DNA from: Acinetobacter sp. TGL-Y2
Lineage (GTDB): Bacteria; Pseudomonadota; Gammaproteobacteria; Pseudomonadales; Moraxellaceae
Direction of reading: 5' to 3'
DNA: 64,000 nucleotides
NCBI RefSeq assembly: GCF_001612555.1
Contig: NZ_CP015110.1
Span: 2,046,001-2,110,000 of the forward strand
The notes beneath the pieces are model-generated. The model was not told the origin of the DNA and made no database searches. It saw only the letters and a program-made list of their open reading frames with translations. How positions within the stretch are numbered: position 1 is the first letter of the stretch; each line of letters starts with the position of its first letter. The position numbers and the translations under genes were made by a program. This document shows, piece after piece, positions 36,379 through 45,421 of the stretch.

Positions 36379-37110
36379 ATGTATTTCAAAATTCATGTCA
36401 TTGATGTCAAAAACCAACTACAAAACTATATTTGGCTTTTAGAAGATACACGATCCCACGAAGTGGTTGTGGTCGATCCCACGGAAGGACTGCTGGTCAT
36501 TGATTATTGTCTGGAGCATGATTTACAAATCAAGCAAATTTGGCTGACACATTGGCATAAAGACCATATTGGCGGCGTACCTGACCTGATTGCTGGACAG
36601 AACATCCCTATCTATGGTCCACGCGAAGAACTCTCTAAAATTCCATTTCTCAGTCACCCACTGCAAGACCAAGAACAATTTGAATTTAATGATTTAAAAG
36701 TCGATATTATTGCTGTTCCAGGACATACACTGGGGCATATTGTTTATTTTATAGATGAAATAGATACGCTGTTTTGTGGCGATACTTTGTTCGCTATGGG
36801 TTGTGGTCGTGTATTTGAAGGGACAATGGAGCAAATGTATCAATCTCTTAATCGATTGGCTGCACTACCACCGCGTACCAAGGTGTATTGCACCCATGAA
36901 TATACCCTCTCTAACGCTCAGTTTGCGCTACAGGTCGAACCTGAGAATAAAGCGCTCATTGCACGTGCTGAACAGGTTCAACAGTTAAGAGACAACCAGC
37001 ACATCACACTGCCCTCAAGTATAGCGCTTGAACTGGAAACCAATCCCTTCCTTCGCGTTGAAAGTGCAGAAGCCTTTAAAAAAATTCGAGCATTAAAAGA
37101 TCAATTCTAG
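36379..37110 (+). CDS. gloB: GloB, hydroxyacylglutathione hydrolase (glyoxalase II)
   Basis: The 243-aa metallo-beta-lactamase-fold enzyme hydrolyses S-lactoylglutathione to lactate in methylglyoxal detoxification. The metal motif is THWHKDHIGG (His58, His60, Asp62, His63). Further ligands lie in PGHTLGHIVYF and FCGDTLFAMGCGRVFEGT, and YCTHEYTLSNAQFA holds the last His. The C-terminal HAGH domain ends with TNPFLRV, as in known glyoxalase II. It is monocistronic; no glyoxalase I gene is in the window. Confidence 0.95.
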   Translation: MYFKIHVIDVKNQLQNYIWLLEDTRSHEVVVVDPTEGLLVIDYCLEHDLQIKQIWLTHWHKDHIGGVPDLIAGQNIPIYGPREELSKIPFLSHPLQDQEQFEFNDLKVDIIAVPGHTLGHIVYFIDEIDTLFCGDTLFAMGCGRVFEGTMEQMYQSLNRLAALPPRTKVYCTHEYTLSNAQFALQVEPENKALIARAEQVQQLRDNQHITLPSSIALELETNPFLRVESAEAFKKIRALKDQF

Positions 37111-37555
37111 ATGCGTCATTTTCCGCGATGTTGCTTATATTTAAATATTGCTTATCTTTAAATGTTAATTATCTTTAAATGACAGAGAAGACTGGATCTT
37201 CTTTGTCATTTGTTCAAAAATGCGCGTGATCATGATTTGAATAAATTTAATTGCATCTCTGTATCTCATACCATTTTTATCAAATTTAAAGATAATTGAT
37301 TCAACCACAAAAAAATGCACTATATGACTTTTAATCCTATTGAAAGTCAAAATAACAATAAAATAAATATTCTTTTTTTAAATCATAAACTTAATATTTT
37401 ATTAAAATTATTTTGATACATTTGAATGATTTTAAAACTCTAAATCGAATATAAAATAAACAAACACTATTTTTTTAATTCACTATTACACAAATGCCCT
37501 TTAAAAGTGTTGTGTAAAACCCTATCTAATAATAATCACTACATGGAGTTATATC
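37111..37555. other. AT-rich non-coding gap
   Basis: About 445 bases. A 61-codon minus-strand frame at 37165-37350 has no supporting features. There are short repeats of the word ATCTTTAAATG near 37140-37185. A ribosome site (GGAG near 37544) serves the gene beginning at 37556. Confidence 0.45.
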
Positions 37556-37759
37556 GTGAAAAAAGTCGTTAAAGCAAAAAATTTAATCGCATTTCGTATT
37601 TGGTTAGAAAAACTCGGTTATTCGGTCAAAACTTTGGCGGACAATCGTGGTTTCACGTTTAGCTTCAAGAAAGAATATGGTTTAGTGACCTGTGATCTGG
37701 CGGGTAATAATTTAGCGCTTCAGCTGGGTGAAGAATTTGAAGATCATTTAAAAGCCTAG
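37556..37759 (+). CDS. Small conserved-looking protein, unknown
   Basis: The 67-codon frame starts at GTG 37556, with GGAGTTATATC directly upstream as a good ribosome site. The product (MKKVVKAKNLIAFRIWLEKLG...) is a compact alpha/beta-like sequence with one Cys and no signal peptide. It resembles small hypothetical proteins of Acinetobacter, but I cannot assign a family. Coding looks likely because of the ribosome site and the clean frame. Confidence 0.65.
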   Translation: MKKVVKAKNLIAFRIWLEKLGYSVKTLADNRGFTFSFKKEYGLVTCDLAGNNLALQLGEEFEDHLKA

Positions 37760-38022
37760 TCAAGAACAATATTCAGGAGCATAGCGAGGTGAATAGTCAC
37801 TGAATATGTTGATTGAAAGCCAATAATAAATTCAGCAATATTTATGTTTATATTTTTAAAGTATTTTTTAAAATATTCATGCCCAAGGATTTGGGCTTTT
37901 TTATATCCATAATTTTTTCATGGCTATGGATCAAATCTAAATACCTACCATTAAAATTCTATGACCCGTTAAAAATTCTATTGCATTCAGCTATAGAGAT
38001 CATTACAAAAACAACAGGCAAT

Positions 38023-38051
38023 AAAAAAGCAAGGTCAATAAACCTTGCTTT
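38023..38051 (-). terminator. Terminator of the tRNA cluster
   Basis: AAAGCAAGGT (38026-38035) pairs perfectly with ACCTTGCTTT (38042-38051), with a T run on the minus strand. It follows the 3' end of the last tRNA by 6 bases. Confidence 0.88.
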
Positions 38052-38056
38052 AATTA

Positions 38057-38141
38057 TGGTGGGGACGGAGAGACTCGAACTCTCACACCTTGCGGCGCTG
38101 GAACCTAAATCCAGTGCGTCTACCAATTTCGCCACGTCCCC
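38057..38141 (-). tRNA. tRNA-Leu (UAG), copy 1
   Basis: The 85-nt gene reads GGGGACGTGGCGAAATTGG at the 5' end, has the anticodon loop TTTAGGT (anticodon TAG), a long class II variable arm, the T-loop TTCGAGT and an encoded CCA after discriminator A. The acceptor stem GGGGAC/GTCCCC pairs fully. It is identical to the copy at 38291-38375. Confidence 0.96.
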
Positions 38142-38174
38142 ATAGAATACTCATCATATGAGTTTCAAAAAACT

Positions 38175-38248
38175 TGGCAGAGGATCAAGGACTCGAACCT
38201 TGACGAACGGTTTTGGAGACCGTCATGCTACCATTACACCAATCCTCT
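38175..38248 (-). tRNA. tRNA-Trp (CCA)
   Basis: The 74-nt gene has acceptor stem AGAGGAT/ATCCTCT, discriminator G, an encoded CCA, anticodon stem ACGGT/ACCGT with loop CTCCAAA (anticodon CCA), and T-loop TTCGAGT. The D-arm is short (TGGTGTAATGGTAGCA). The anticodon and G73 mark it as tryptophan, though its body is not close to E. coli tRNA-Trp. Confidence 0.9.
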
Positions 38249-38290
38249 ATTTCGTTTAACTTAACATAAAAAGCATTAAGTTAAATTACT

Positions 38291-38375
38291 TGGTGGGGAC
38301 GGAGAGACTCGAACTCTCACACCTTGCGGCGCTGGAACCTAAATCCAGTGCGTCTACCAATTTCGCCACGTCCCC
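38291..38375 (-). tRNA. tRNA-Leu (UAG), copy 2
   Basis: The sequence is identical to 38057-38141 over all 85 nt including CCA. It is the promoter-proximal member of a three-tRNA operon (Leu-Trp-Leu) on the minus strand. Confidence 0.96.
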
Positions 38376-38388
38376 AATGGCTGTGTAT

Positions 38389-38415
38389 ATTATAGAGATC
38401 ATTATCACCTGACAA
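38389..38415 (-). promoter_or_regulatory. Promoter of the tRNA-Leu/Trp/Leu operon
   Basis: On the minus strand TTGTCA (38410-38415) and TATAAT (38389-38394) are separated by 15 bases. The -10 box is a perfect consensus and lies 14 bases before the first mature tRNA base, fitting a short leader. Confidence 0.65.
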
Positions 38416-38465
38416 GTCCTTTTTATGAAAAATACACTCGTTTGACTAAATATAAAACAATTTGG

Positions 38466-39302
38466 TTATTCAGTGCTTTTTCTTTGCTCATTTTGGCTTA
38501 ATAACTGTTTTATTTGATAAAAATTTGTACAACGATGGCTTTTTTCTTTGCTTAATAAGCCGCTTAAAACAGCTTCGAAAACCTGATATCGCTTTGGCAA
38601 CTCAATTTTAAGCTGCTGACAGTGTAATTTTGCCCAATCTAGATAGCTTTTAGCTTGTAATTTTTCTTGTGTTAGCCATTCCAACCAAATAATACCCAGT
38701 GCATAAGCATCACTGGCATAAGATTTAGCCTGTGCATGAAATAATTCCGGTGCCATATAGCGTGGTGTAGCGGTATGTTTAATATTTTGAGAAAATTTCA
38801 CCGAAAATGCCTGCTCAAAATCAATCAAGACTGCTCTATCGTGTATTTTCCGAAAATGCTCCACTTTTAGATCGCCATGCACCCATGAAAGTGCATGCAG
38901 TTGTTTAAGCAGATCTAAACTTAAATATAGACATTGATAAATTTCAGCTTGGCTCAAACTGTGCGGAGAGTGCTGAAATAGAGGGTCAGTGTGCCCAAGC
39001 AATATCCCCTGCTCTAGATAATCCTCTTGTAGACCCAAGCACGTTGTATCAATAACCTCGAACCGCGCGAGTAGCTCAGGCGCTTGTTTTAAAATATGTC
39101 GATAACATTGAATTTCATTATAGAGCGCGACTTCATGTTCAGCACTGTGGGATTTTAATTGCAGCTTTAACCAAAATAATTGATCGTAAAGCTGAACCTG
39201 AAACAGCCTGCGACCAAAATTTTGACTCCGCGCTGGGTTAAGAGCTTGCTTGAGCTGAGGCTGAATGATGCGCCACTGAATTTGATTGAAGGTTTGGATC
39301 AA
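38466..39302 (-). CDS. Serine/threonine-kinase-like protein
   Basis: The 278-aa protein has kinase landmarks: FWLKLQLK with a candidate ATP-site Lys near residue 46, an HGDLKVEH catalytic loop (Asp144, Lys146), LIDFEQAF in place of the DFG motif (Asp161), TPRYMAPELF (the APE segment) and ASDAYALGIIWLEWL. The HRD His-Arg is changed to His-Gly, and DFG to DFE, as in some bacterial atypical kinases. There is no membrane span. Its start lies 65 bases inside the end of the upstream patatin gene, so the two are probably translated together. Confidence 0.8.
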   Translation of the reverse strand: MIQTFNQIQWRIIQPQLKQALNPARSQNFGRRLFQVQLYDQLFWLKLQLKSHSAEHEVALYNEIQCYRHILKQAPELLARFEVIDTTCLGLQEDYLEQGILLGHTDPLFQHSPHSLSQAEIYQCLYLSLDLLKQLHALSWVHGDLKVEHFRKIHDRAVLIDFEQAFSVKFSQNIKHTATPRYMAPELFHAQAKSYASDAYALGIIWLEWLTQEKLQAKSYLDWAKLHCQQLKIELPKRYQVFEAVLSGLLSKEKSHRCTNFYQIKQLLSQNEQRKSTE

Positions 39303-40791
39303 CAGAATGACTCACATGGCGTCTTGATTTCAGCAATTCTAAGCAATGCTCAATGGTCTTGCCAATCCGCGCATGGATTTCAATGCTTGAAATTTTAGAC
39401 CATGTGGCACGTTCGCCCTCACGCTGTAAAATTTTAAACAAATGTGGACGTGGATTTTGGAGCATGTACTGATAATGTCGCAGGCTATAATTACCTACAA
39501 TATTTAAGTCACCATAATAACGCTGATCCACAATGCCATAACCATGATCCAACAAACGGCGTACCGTGGGTACACGCCCCATGCGATCACGGGTAAAGTT
39601 CATCACATCAATCGCAATCGTTTTGCCATGGGTACGCACAATACGCTCAGGCCAGCTGAGCAAGTCAGTACGAAAGCGTCCTGCATCGCTTTGCATAAAC
39701 GGCACAATATGCGGATTAACCTGACTGGCGATGGTGTAGTTAATATTATATAAGCGCGCCATTTTTTCTTGAGGGAAATCACTTCTCACACTGCCATCAA
39801 CCCATCGAATACTCGCCAAATACGGGGTGTGTACCCCATCATAGCGCTTACTGGTCAATCTCACTGGTGGAAACAAGATAGGCACAGCGCAAGACGCCAA
39901 GACTGCACTCCAAACCAATAGATCTGGCGCAGTGTATTTATTCATAATTCGTGCATCTTCTTGCGCGGCGTTATAGGGTGCAACACTGATATTGATATCA
40001 AAGCCCGATTTTTCATAGGCCTCTTGAAAAGTTAAATCCCCTAAGTTTTCAATCAGAAATTTTTTCAAATATCGTACATCTGCGATGCCACCATCGCCTC
40101 GGATCAGCTCTTTTAAACTCCGAAAATGAAAAGCTTCACTATAAAAGCTCTTTCCCGTTAACAACTGCTGGATTTCATCTGCGGTCGATACACCCAACAT
40201 GCCGGTCATCATTGCGCCCGCACTTGAACCTGAAAGCACCTTCGGCATCAGATCTTGCTCAATCAGTGCTTTACATACCCCAGTATGAAATAAACCTAAG
40301 GATGCACCTCCAGAGAACATCATGGCGGGTTGACCATAGGCAAGCCTACAATTTTCAAAGAATTCGATTTTTTCTTGAACAGTTAAAGCATCGCATTGGC
40401 TAGATGCAATAAAAATCAAACTTTGACTAACCGCTTCAATATAGTCTTCAATCAACTTTTTGGTGCCGACATAGGTTTCGCTAAACAGCATCGGATGTCC
40501 GATATTGCCCACATCATGGCTAAAACCTTCACGTAAAATATACATCAGATCTGGCACCCGATGATTGCTTTGATAACGACGCAGTAGATTTAAGCGGTGT
40601 GAAATAATTTCAGCATCAAAATACGCTGAAGAATTATCATATTTCCACTCTTGTGCCCCGGTTTCTTCATCGAGTTTTAAAGCAATGGATTTCCATTCCT
40701 CATAACTTTCGGCTCTTTCCAGCTCACGCTTCATTTTTTTTATGCGATAGGCTTGATGTGGATTTAAATCACGTACTCGAGCTAAGACCAT
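39238..40791 (-). CDS. Patatin-like phospholipase with DUF3336 domain
   Basis: I prefer ATG 40791 (MVLARVRDLNPHQAYRIKK), which has an AGGA site; an in-frame ATG at 40824 is possible. The 517-aa protein has an N-terminal DUF3336 region (about 1-130) and a patatin core. The core has an oxyanion loop in MFSGGASLGLFHTG, the nucleophile elbow GSSAG (Ser near residue 190) and the dyad Asp in RWVDGSVRSDFP. Such enzymes cleave acyl esters of phospholipids or acylglycerols on the cytoplasmic side. The kinase-like gene overlaps its 3' end, an arrangement that suggests a functional pair. Confidence 0.9.
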   Translation of the reverse strand: MVLARVRDLNPHQAYRIKKMKRELERAESYEEWKSIALKLDEETGAQEWKYDNSSAYFDAEIISHRLNLLRRYQSNHRVPDLMYILREGFSHDVGNIGHPMLFSETYVGTKKLIEDYIEAVSQSLIFIASSQCDALTVQEKIEFFENCRLAYGQPAMMFSGGASLGLFHTGVCKALIEQDLMPKVLSGSSAGAMMTGMLGVSTADEIQQLLTGKSFYSEAFHFRSLKELIRGDGGIADVRYLKKFLIENLGDLTFQEAYEKSGFDINISVAPYNAAQEDARIMNKYTAPDLLVWSAVLASCAVPILFPPVRLTSKRYDGVHTPYLASIRWVDGSVRSDFPQEKMARLYNINYTIASQVNPHIVPFMQSDAGRFRTDLLSWPERIVRTHGKTIAIDVMNFTRDRMGRVPTVRRLLDHGYGIVDQRYYGDLNIVGNYSLRHYQYMLQNPRPHLFKILQREGERATWSKISSIEIHARIGKTIEHCLELLKSRRHVSHSVDPNLQSNSVAHHSASAQASS

Positions 40792-41002
40792 TGCGCCGAT
40801 TCCTTGAATGCGAAGACACAGCATTTGTATAATTGTTGCTCAGACTATGCGTAAAAAAATTAAATTAATCAATCGTCAAAACTTATATTTTGTTGACTAT
40901 AGGTGTCATATACATGCGGTGTGTTGGCTTGCATGTTAGACCTAGGTTATTCTTAGATTCTAGATTAATATAGTTTTCAATCAGACTATACCTATACATA
41001 TT

Positions 41003-41881
41003 ATGGCGACTTTGGAACTTCCTGATCATCTTTTACAGCGTTTAAGTACTGTGCTTGAACAACTTCAACACGTGTTGCCAGAACCTCAGCAAGCACCGGA
41101 TTTTTCTGCGCCTGCATTTAAATGGCAACACAAACAGCTTAAAGCACTACATGATCCCAAAATCATCGACTTGGAAGATCTAAAAGGTATACAGCGTCAA
41201 AAAGAAAAATTACTGCAAAATACCGAGCAATTTCTAAACGGCTACCCTGCCAATGATGTGTTATTGACTGGATCTCGCGGTACTGGAAAATCATCCATCG
41301 TGCGCTCCCTCCTGTCGAAATATGTCGACCAAGGTTTACGCTTAATTGAAATTGAACGTGATGATCTGTCTGATCTACCTGAAATTCAAAAACTGATTCA
41401 ACATCGTGCTGAGAAATTTATCGTCTACTGTGATGATTTAGCATTTAACGCAGAAGATGAAAATTATCGCAGCTTAAAAAGCGTACTCGATGGCTCTCTT
41501 CAATCAGGTGCAAATAATTTTATTATTTATGCCACCAGTAACCGTCGCCATTTACTGCCAGAATTTATGCATGAAAATACCCCTGTAAAACGTGTTGACG
41601 TTCCGCAATACACTGAGTTACACCCCCAAGAAGCGATTGAAGAAAAAATCTCATTATCAGATCGTTTTGGTTTGTGGCTGTCGTTTTATCCCATGGATCA
41701 AAATTTATATCTCGAGATTGTGGAACATTATTTGGGAAAAGAGAATATGCCGTTCACTGACATTGTGCGGGCCGAATCACTACGTTGGTGTCAAGCACGC
41801 GGGCAACGATCAGGACGAGCAGCTTACCAATTTTCTAAGCATTGGATTGGCTCACAGAAATTAGCGCAACATTCAACATAG
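41003..41881 (+). CDS. DUF815-family AAA ATPase
   Basis: The 292-aa protein has Walker A GSRGTGKSSIVRSLL (about residues 92-106), Walker B FIVYCDDLAF and sensor-like IYATSNRRHLLPE, all characteristic of the DUF815 ATPase family. The N-terminal ~80 residues are helical. It is divergent from the patatin gene across about 200 bases. The cellular role is not known to me. Confidence 0.88.
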   Translation: MATLELPDHLLQRLSTVLEQLQHVLPEPQQAPDFSAPAFKWQHKQLKALHDPKIIDLEDLKGIQRQKEKLLQNTEQFLNGYPANDVLLTGSRGTGKSSIVRSLLSKYVDQGLRLIEIERDDLSDLPEIQKLIQHRAEKFIVYCDDLAFNAEDENYRSLKSVLDGSLQSGANNFIIYATSNRRHLLPEFMHENTPVKRVDVPQYTELHPQEAIEEKISLSDRFGLWLSFYPMDQNLYLEIVEHYLGKENMPFTDIVRAESLRWCQARGQRSGRAAYQFSKHWIGSQKLAQHST

Positions 41882-42087
41882 GCATGCTATGTCCAGTTTA
41901 AAGGTATATGGGGCTGTATTTTTATTTGGCGCTCAACGCTTAACTGGACCATATAATCAGCACTTATCTCGCTTATTTTGATTTGTGCATATCTAAGTCA
42001 ATCAAAATGCTTCAAAATCAGCAAAATTTCTTTGAACTTGAATATTGTTCATTATTCAGAGAAACCCATCATTTTAAGGAATCTCCC

Positions 42088-42690
42088 ATGACCGATAATG
42101 AACAACCTATTCTAGACACCCATGAAAATGAGACTCGTGAGAATGAGATACGAGAAAATAAAGATTTCTCACGAAGCTTTGACCATACGCTTGATTTTGA
42201 AAAAATTAACTTTAGAAAACGTCCCAAATTGTACCGCGTGGGTCAAGGTGAAGAAGGCGTCTTGTTGGTTCAGCCTTATAACGCTGAAATCGCACCCCTT
42301 TGGAATATTGAAGGTTTAGACGCTGCTACAGAAAGCAGCGATAAAATTTTCGCTCTGTTTTTAGATTATCTTGAGAAAAATGATTTCGTTGGCGCGGACA
42401 TGGCAAGAAAGTTCTTGCTGATGGGTTATACCCGCGCGCGTCGTTATGCACATCATAAAAAAGGTACACATAAGACAGGTCGGAAAAATAAAGGAGCAAC
42501 ACCCAAAGTTAAAGTTGAAAAGATTGATCCTGCAACCACTGAAAAATTACCGAAAAGTAGTGTTGATTTAGAGAATGCTGCCATTGCTCAGATGTTTAAA
42601 GACAAAAAGAATGAAGCTAAATCTCATCCTAAATATGTTGAATTGAAAGAAAAATTCAATCAAATGATTGAACAAGATGTAGATGCTTAA
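42088..42690 (+). CDS. DUF4385-family protein, copy 1
   Basis: The ATG at 42088 has an AAGGA site 7 bases upstream; the longer frame to 41983 lacks support. The 200-aa hydrophilic protein begins with an acidic Glu/Asn-rich stretch, then the DUF4385 core (FDHTLDFEKINFRKRPKLYRVG, EGVLLVQPYN, NDFVGADMARKFLLMGYTRARRYA) and a Lys-rich C-terminus. A paralogue lies at 44824. Family function is unknown; the basic tail could contact nucleic acid. Confidence 0.85.
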   Translation: MTDNEQPILDTHENETRENEIRENKDFSRSFDHTLDFEKINFRKRPKLYRVGQGEEGVLLVQPYNAEIAPLWNIEGLDAATESSDKIFALFLDYLEKNDFVGADMARKFLLMGYTRARRYAHHKKGTHKTGRKNKGATPKVKVEKIDPATTEKLPKSSVDLENAAIAQMFKDKKNEAKSHPKYVELKEKFNQMIEQDVDA

Positions 42691-42816
42691 TTTTGAGGCA
42701 TTCGCGTTCAAAGTTGAAACCTTAAAGCTGAGCAAAAACTTAGGCTATTGACCATTCAGCAGTGAACAAGCTTAGGCGATTTGAATCTATGGAATTAAGC
42801 GTTTAATGCCTATTTG

Positions 42817-42854
42817 AAAATCCATGCAAACCACCCTGTTTGTATGGATTTTTT
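42817..42854 (+). terminator. Terminator after the first DUF4385 gene
   Basis: AAAATCCAT (42817-42825) pairs with ATGGATTTT (42844-42852), extended by GCAAAC/GTTTGT, and is followed by T residues. Confidence 0.8.
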
Positions 42855-42941
42855 GCTGCTGCATCTGCGCATAATTTCGCTACACATGTCATGATTTTTT
42901 CAGTATGGTGTTGCGCTTGAAATGGCGTTTAGGTGTATACG

Positions 42942-43319
42942 ATGAGTTTTCTCTACATGGCATATGGCGTTGCGATGCTTTTGGCAATGATGCTCTGCAT
43001 GTTTGTCCTCACCTTACTGGGCAATTTCATGCTCAGCAAAGACCAATTGAACAATGTGATTACTCCGCTTTTCTTTGTTGGATTGGCAGTGATGGGCTTA
43101 CTCAATATACGTAGAGCACCCGAGAAAAAGTATATCAATGCCCTACTGCTTAGCTTAATGTTGGTAGCGCTTATGGGTATTTTTATTTATATCAGTGGTT
43201 ATATTCCGAAAACCTTTCATCTATTCATGATCACAAGTTTTCTCAGCTTGCAACTGGGCAGCGTGATGTACTTCATTGTAAGCAAGCTAAAAATTCTAAC
43301 GCGAATTAACCCATACTGA
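42942..43319 (+). CDS. Small four-span membrane protein, unknown
   Basis: From ATG 42942 (MSFLYMAYGVAMLLAMM) the product is 125 aa with about four membrane spans and short loops (MLSKDQLNN, RRAPEKKYIN). A GTG three codons earlier is an alternative start. No family recognised. The last 24 bases overlap the end of the convergent phytase-like gene. Confidence 0.68.
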   Translation: MSFLYMAYGVAMLLAMMLCMFVLTLLGNFMLSKDQLNNVITPLFFVGLAVMGLLNIRRAPEKKYINALLLSLMLVALMGIFIYISGYIPKTFHLFMITSFLSLQLGSVMYFIVSKLKILTRINPY

Positions 43320-44639
43320 GGGCTGATCTGAAATCGGGCTTAAATCCAAATCATCGATAATATAGAGTGTATTGGCGTCTATTATGGTTTGGCCTTGATC
43401 TAAATATTTCTGCTCAAGTACGCCATTGTTTTCACTAAACCCATAATCATCATCATTGATTACCGCCAAATGCGACTCATCGATGACCCACAAACCTTCT
43501 ACTTTATCGTGTGGATAATCTAAGCGTTCAACCAAGTCCACCACCAAGTGCTTATCTACGGCTCGAATGCCTAAATCTACTAAGGCATCCCAACCATTGG
43601 CCATAACATATTGCTCTAAAGTTTGACCGTGTAGAGTTAAACCCAAAGCGGGATCTTGTTTAAAGACATCACTGTCTAACACACTTTCTAAATCTGTCGC
43701 CTGACTGAGATCAATTTTATAGACACGCTTAAAGGCATCAGGATTGTCTTTATAAAAAGTATCATCTCGCTCAGCGACCAAAAAGCTGTTATGGCTTAAA
43801 GCGACAAAAGCCGTATTTGAATGTGGTTCTACACCATCTTCCTGACGATAGAGATACTGAGCAAACACTTTTGTCTTTAAATTAATACTCACAATACGCG
43901 TCAAGGTCGATTTATTCGCTGCGGCATCAGGATGACTCATACAGGACTGCATAACGCCCAGTAAGGTGGTTTGATCTGGCGTAATGGTTAAGCCTTCCAT
44001 GCCTCGGTTTTGACGTCGATTAGCATACTCTGCGGGCAGTAAATATCCCGAAACTCGTCTATCGTCTTCCACGTAAGCATTGATGCGGTCAATCTCAATC
44101 CCTTCGGCATCAAAATGCACGATATGCGGTCCATACTCATCACTGACCCAAAAAGTCCCATCCTTTAATGCGACTAAACCTTCCGCATCAAGTCCATATT
44201 CATCTGTTCCATTAGCAAGGACATTGCCATCTCGGTCATATGCCGTCTCTTTACTTGCGCCAAACTCACGGTTGGGCAAACCCGTAATGGCGCTCCCCGC
44301 TGGATTTTTAAGTAATATTTCTTTTAATTTATGAATTGTGCCATCATCCAAAAGTTCGAATAAGCCAATTTTTGGGGTATAACTGGGGTCTAAAAATATT
44401 TTTCCATTGTCATTATTTACATTATATGTCGTGTTCGGTCCACGATCCGTCAGGGCATAAAATTGATGTGGAATGCTGGGATGTGCAGAGATTTCAGAAC
44501 CGAATCCGCCGCAGCGTATTTCAATAAAATGCCCTTCTTTGGCACCGTCTGGTATGGGATTTGTTTCTAAAAGTTCATAAGGCAAACTGACGCCTTGAGC
44601 AAAAAGTTTTAAATTGATCTGCTGATTATTCTCGCTCAT
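43296..44639 (-). CDS. Phytase-like esterase domain protein
   Basis: The 447-aa protein has the features of the 'esterase-like activity of phytase' family: FYALTDRGPN, LDAEGLVALKDGTFWVSDEYGPHIVHFD, NRGMEGLTITPDQTTLLGVMQS and VEGLWVIDESHLAVINDDDYGF. These form a six-bladed beta-propeller in which Asp/Glu residues bind Ca. There is no signal peptide at the chosen start, unusual because relatives are often exported. It may hydrolyse phosphate or other esters; the substrate is not known. Confidence 0.82.
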   Translation of the reverse strand: MSENNQQINLKLFAQGVSLPYELLETNPIPDGAKEGHFIEIRCGGFGSEISAHPSIPHQFYALTDRGPNTTYNVNNDNGKIFLDPSYTPKIGLFELLDDGTIHKLKEILLKNPAGSAITGLPNREFGASKETAYDRDGNVLANGTDEYGLDAEGLVALKDGTFWVSDEYGPHIVHFDAEGIEIDRINAYVEDDRRVSGYLLPAEYANRRQNRGMEGLTITPDQTTLLGVMQSCMSHPDAAANKSTLTRIVSINLKTKVFAQYLYRQEDGVEPHSNTAFVALSHNSFLVAERDDTFYKDNPDAFKRVYKIDLSQATDLESVLDSDVFKQDPALGLTLHGQTLEQYVMANGWDALVDLGIRAVDKHLVVDLVERLDYPHDKVEGLWVIDESHLAVINDDDYGFSENNGVLEQKYLDQGQTIIDANTLYIIDDLDLSPISDQPSVWVNSR

Positions 44640-44823
44640 TCAATGTGTCCTTGTTTTAATTTTTAGCGTTATAGCATCCACTATGCCTGTACCTTGACGA
44701 CTCCAGAAGACACTTAAGGTTCAGTGGTCATCCTAAAATATAATTTTAAATATGATTACAAAATAGCACATTTAAGCAGCGCAATCCGCATCTATGATCA
44801 GGAAAACATCAACAAGGATCGCT

Positions 44824-45378
44824 ATGAGTCCTACAACTCAAAAAGACATTCCGAAGCGTACATCAAGAGTGCATTCAAACAGTTTTGATTATTCTTTGGA
44901 CTTTAAAAAAATTGATTTCAGAGCGCATCCTGAACTATATCGCGTGGGCCGCGGCGAACAAGGTGTATTATTGGTTGAGCCTTATAAATCCGAAATTTTG
45001 CCCTACTGGAGATTTGCGGATGAAGCTAAAGCCACAGCAAGCTCTGAGAAAATATTTCAACTGTTTCTAGATTATTTGGACAATGATGATTTTGTTGGTG
45101 CAGATATGGCACGCAAGTTTTTACAGATGGGATATACCCGCGTACGCCGTTATGCCAATCACAAAGGCGGCAAAAAGTATAAAGGTGCTGTGCCTGAGGA
45201 TAAAAAAGGACTCAGCGGTGCGCATGGTCGTGAAGAATTGCCTCGCAGTGAGGAAGACCCTGTGAAAGCTGTAGCGACACAAATCTTTAAAAAGAAATGG
45301 GATGAGGCTAAAGTACATCCAAAATATATTGAGATGAAAGAGAAATTTAATGCGTCACTACAGCAAGATAAGAACTAA
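44824..45378 (+). CDS. DUF4385-family protein, copy 2
   Basis: ATG 44824 follows an AAGGA site at 44814-44818. The 184-aa product aligns along most of its length with the copy at 42088: FDYSLDFKKIDFRAHPELYRVG, QGVLLVEPYK, NDDFVGADMARKFLQMGYTRVR, and a C-terminus WDEAKVHPKYIEMKEKFNAS. The N-terminal acidic stretch is replaced by a basic one. The two are clearly paralogues separated by two unrelated genes. Confidence 0.85.
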   Translation: MSPTTQKDIPKRTSRVHSNSFDYSLDFKKIDFRAHPELYRVGRGEQGVLLVEPYKSEILPYWRFADEAKATASSEKIFQLFLDYLDNDDFVGADMARKFLQMGYTRVRRYANHKGGKKYKGAVPEDKKGLSGAHGREELPRSEEDPVKAVATQIFKKKWDEAKVHPKYIEMKEKFNASLQQDKN

Positions 45379-45421
45379 AAAAATTGATTTAAGTTAAAAT
45401 TGACCTGTTGGAAAAATCCAA

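Noticed and set aside
37813..38145. 110-codon plus-strand frame ending in GTERLELSHLAALEPK
   Set aside because: Its C-terminal part is the antisense of tRNA-Leu; this is a classic false protein arising from tRNA genes.
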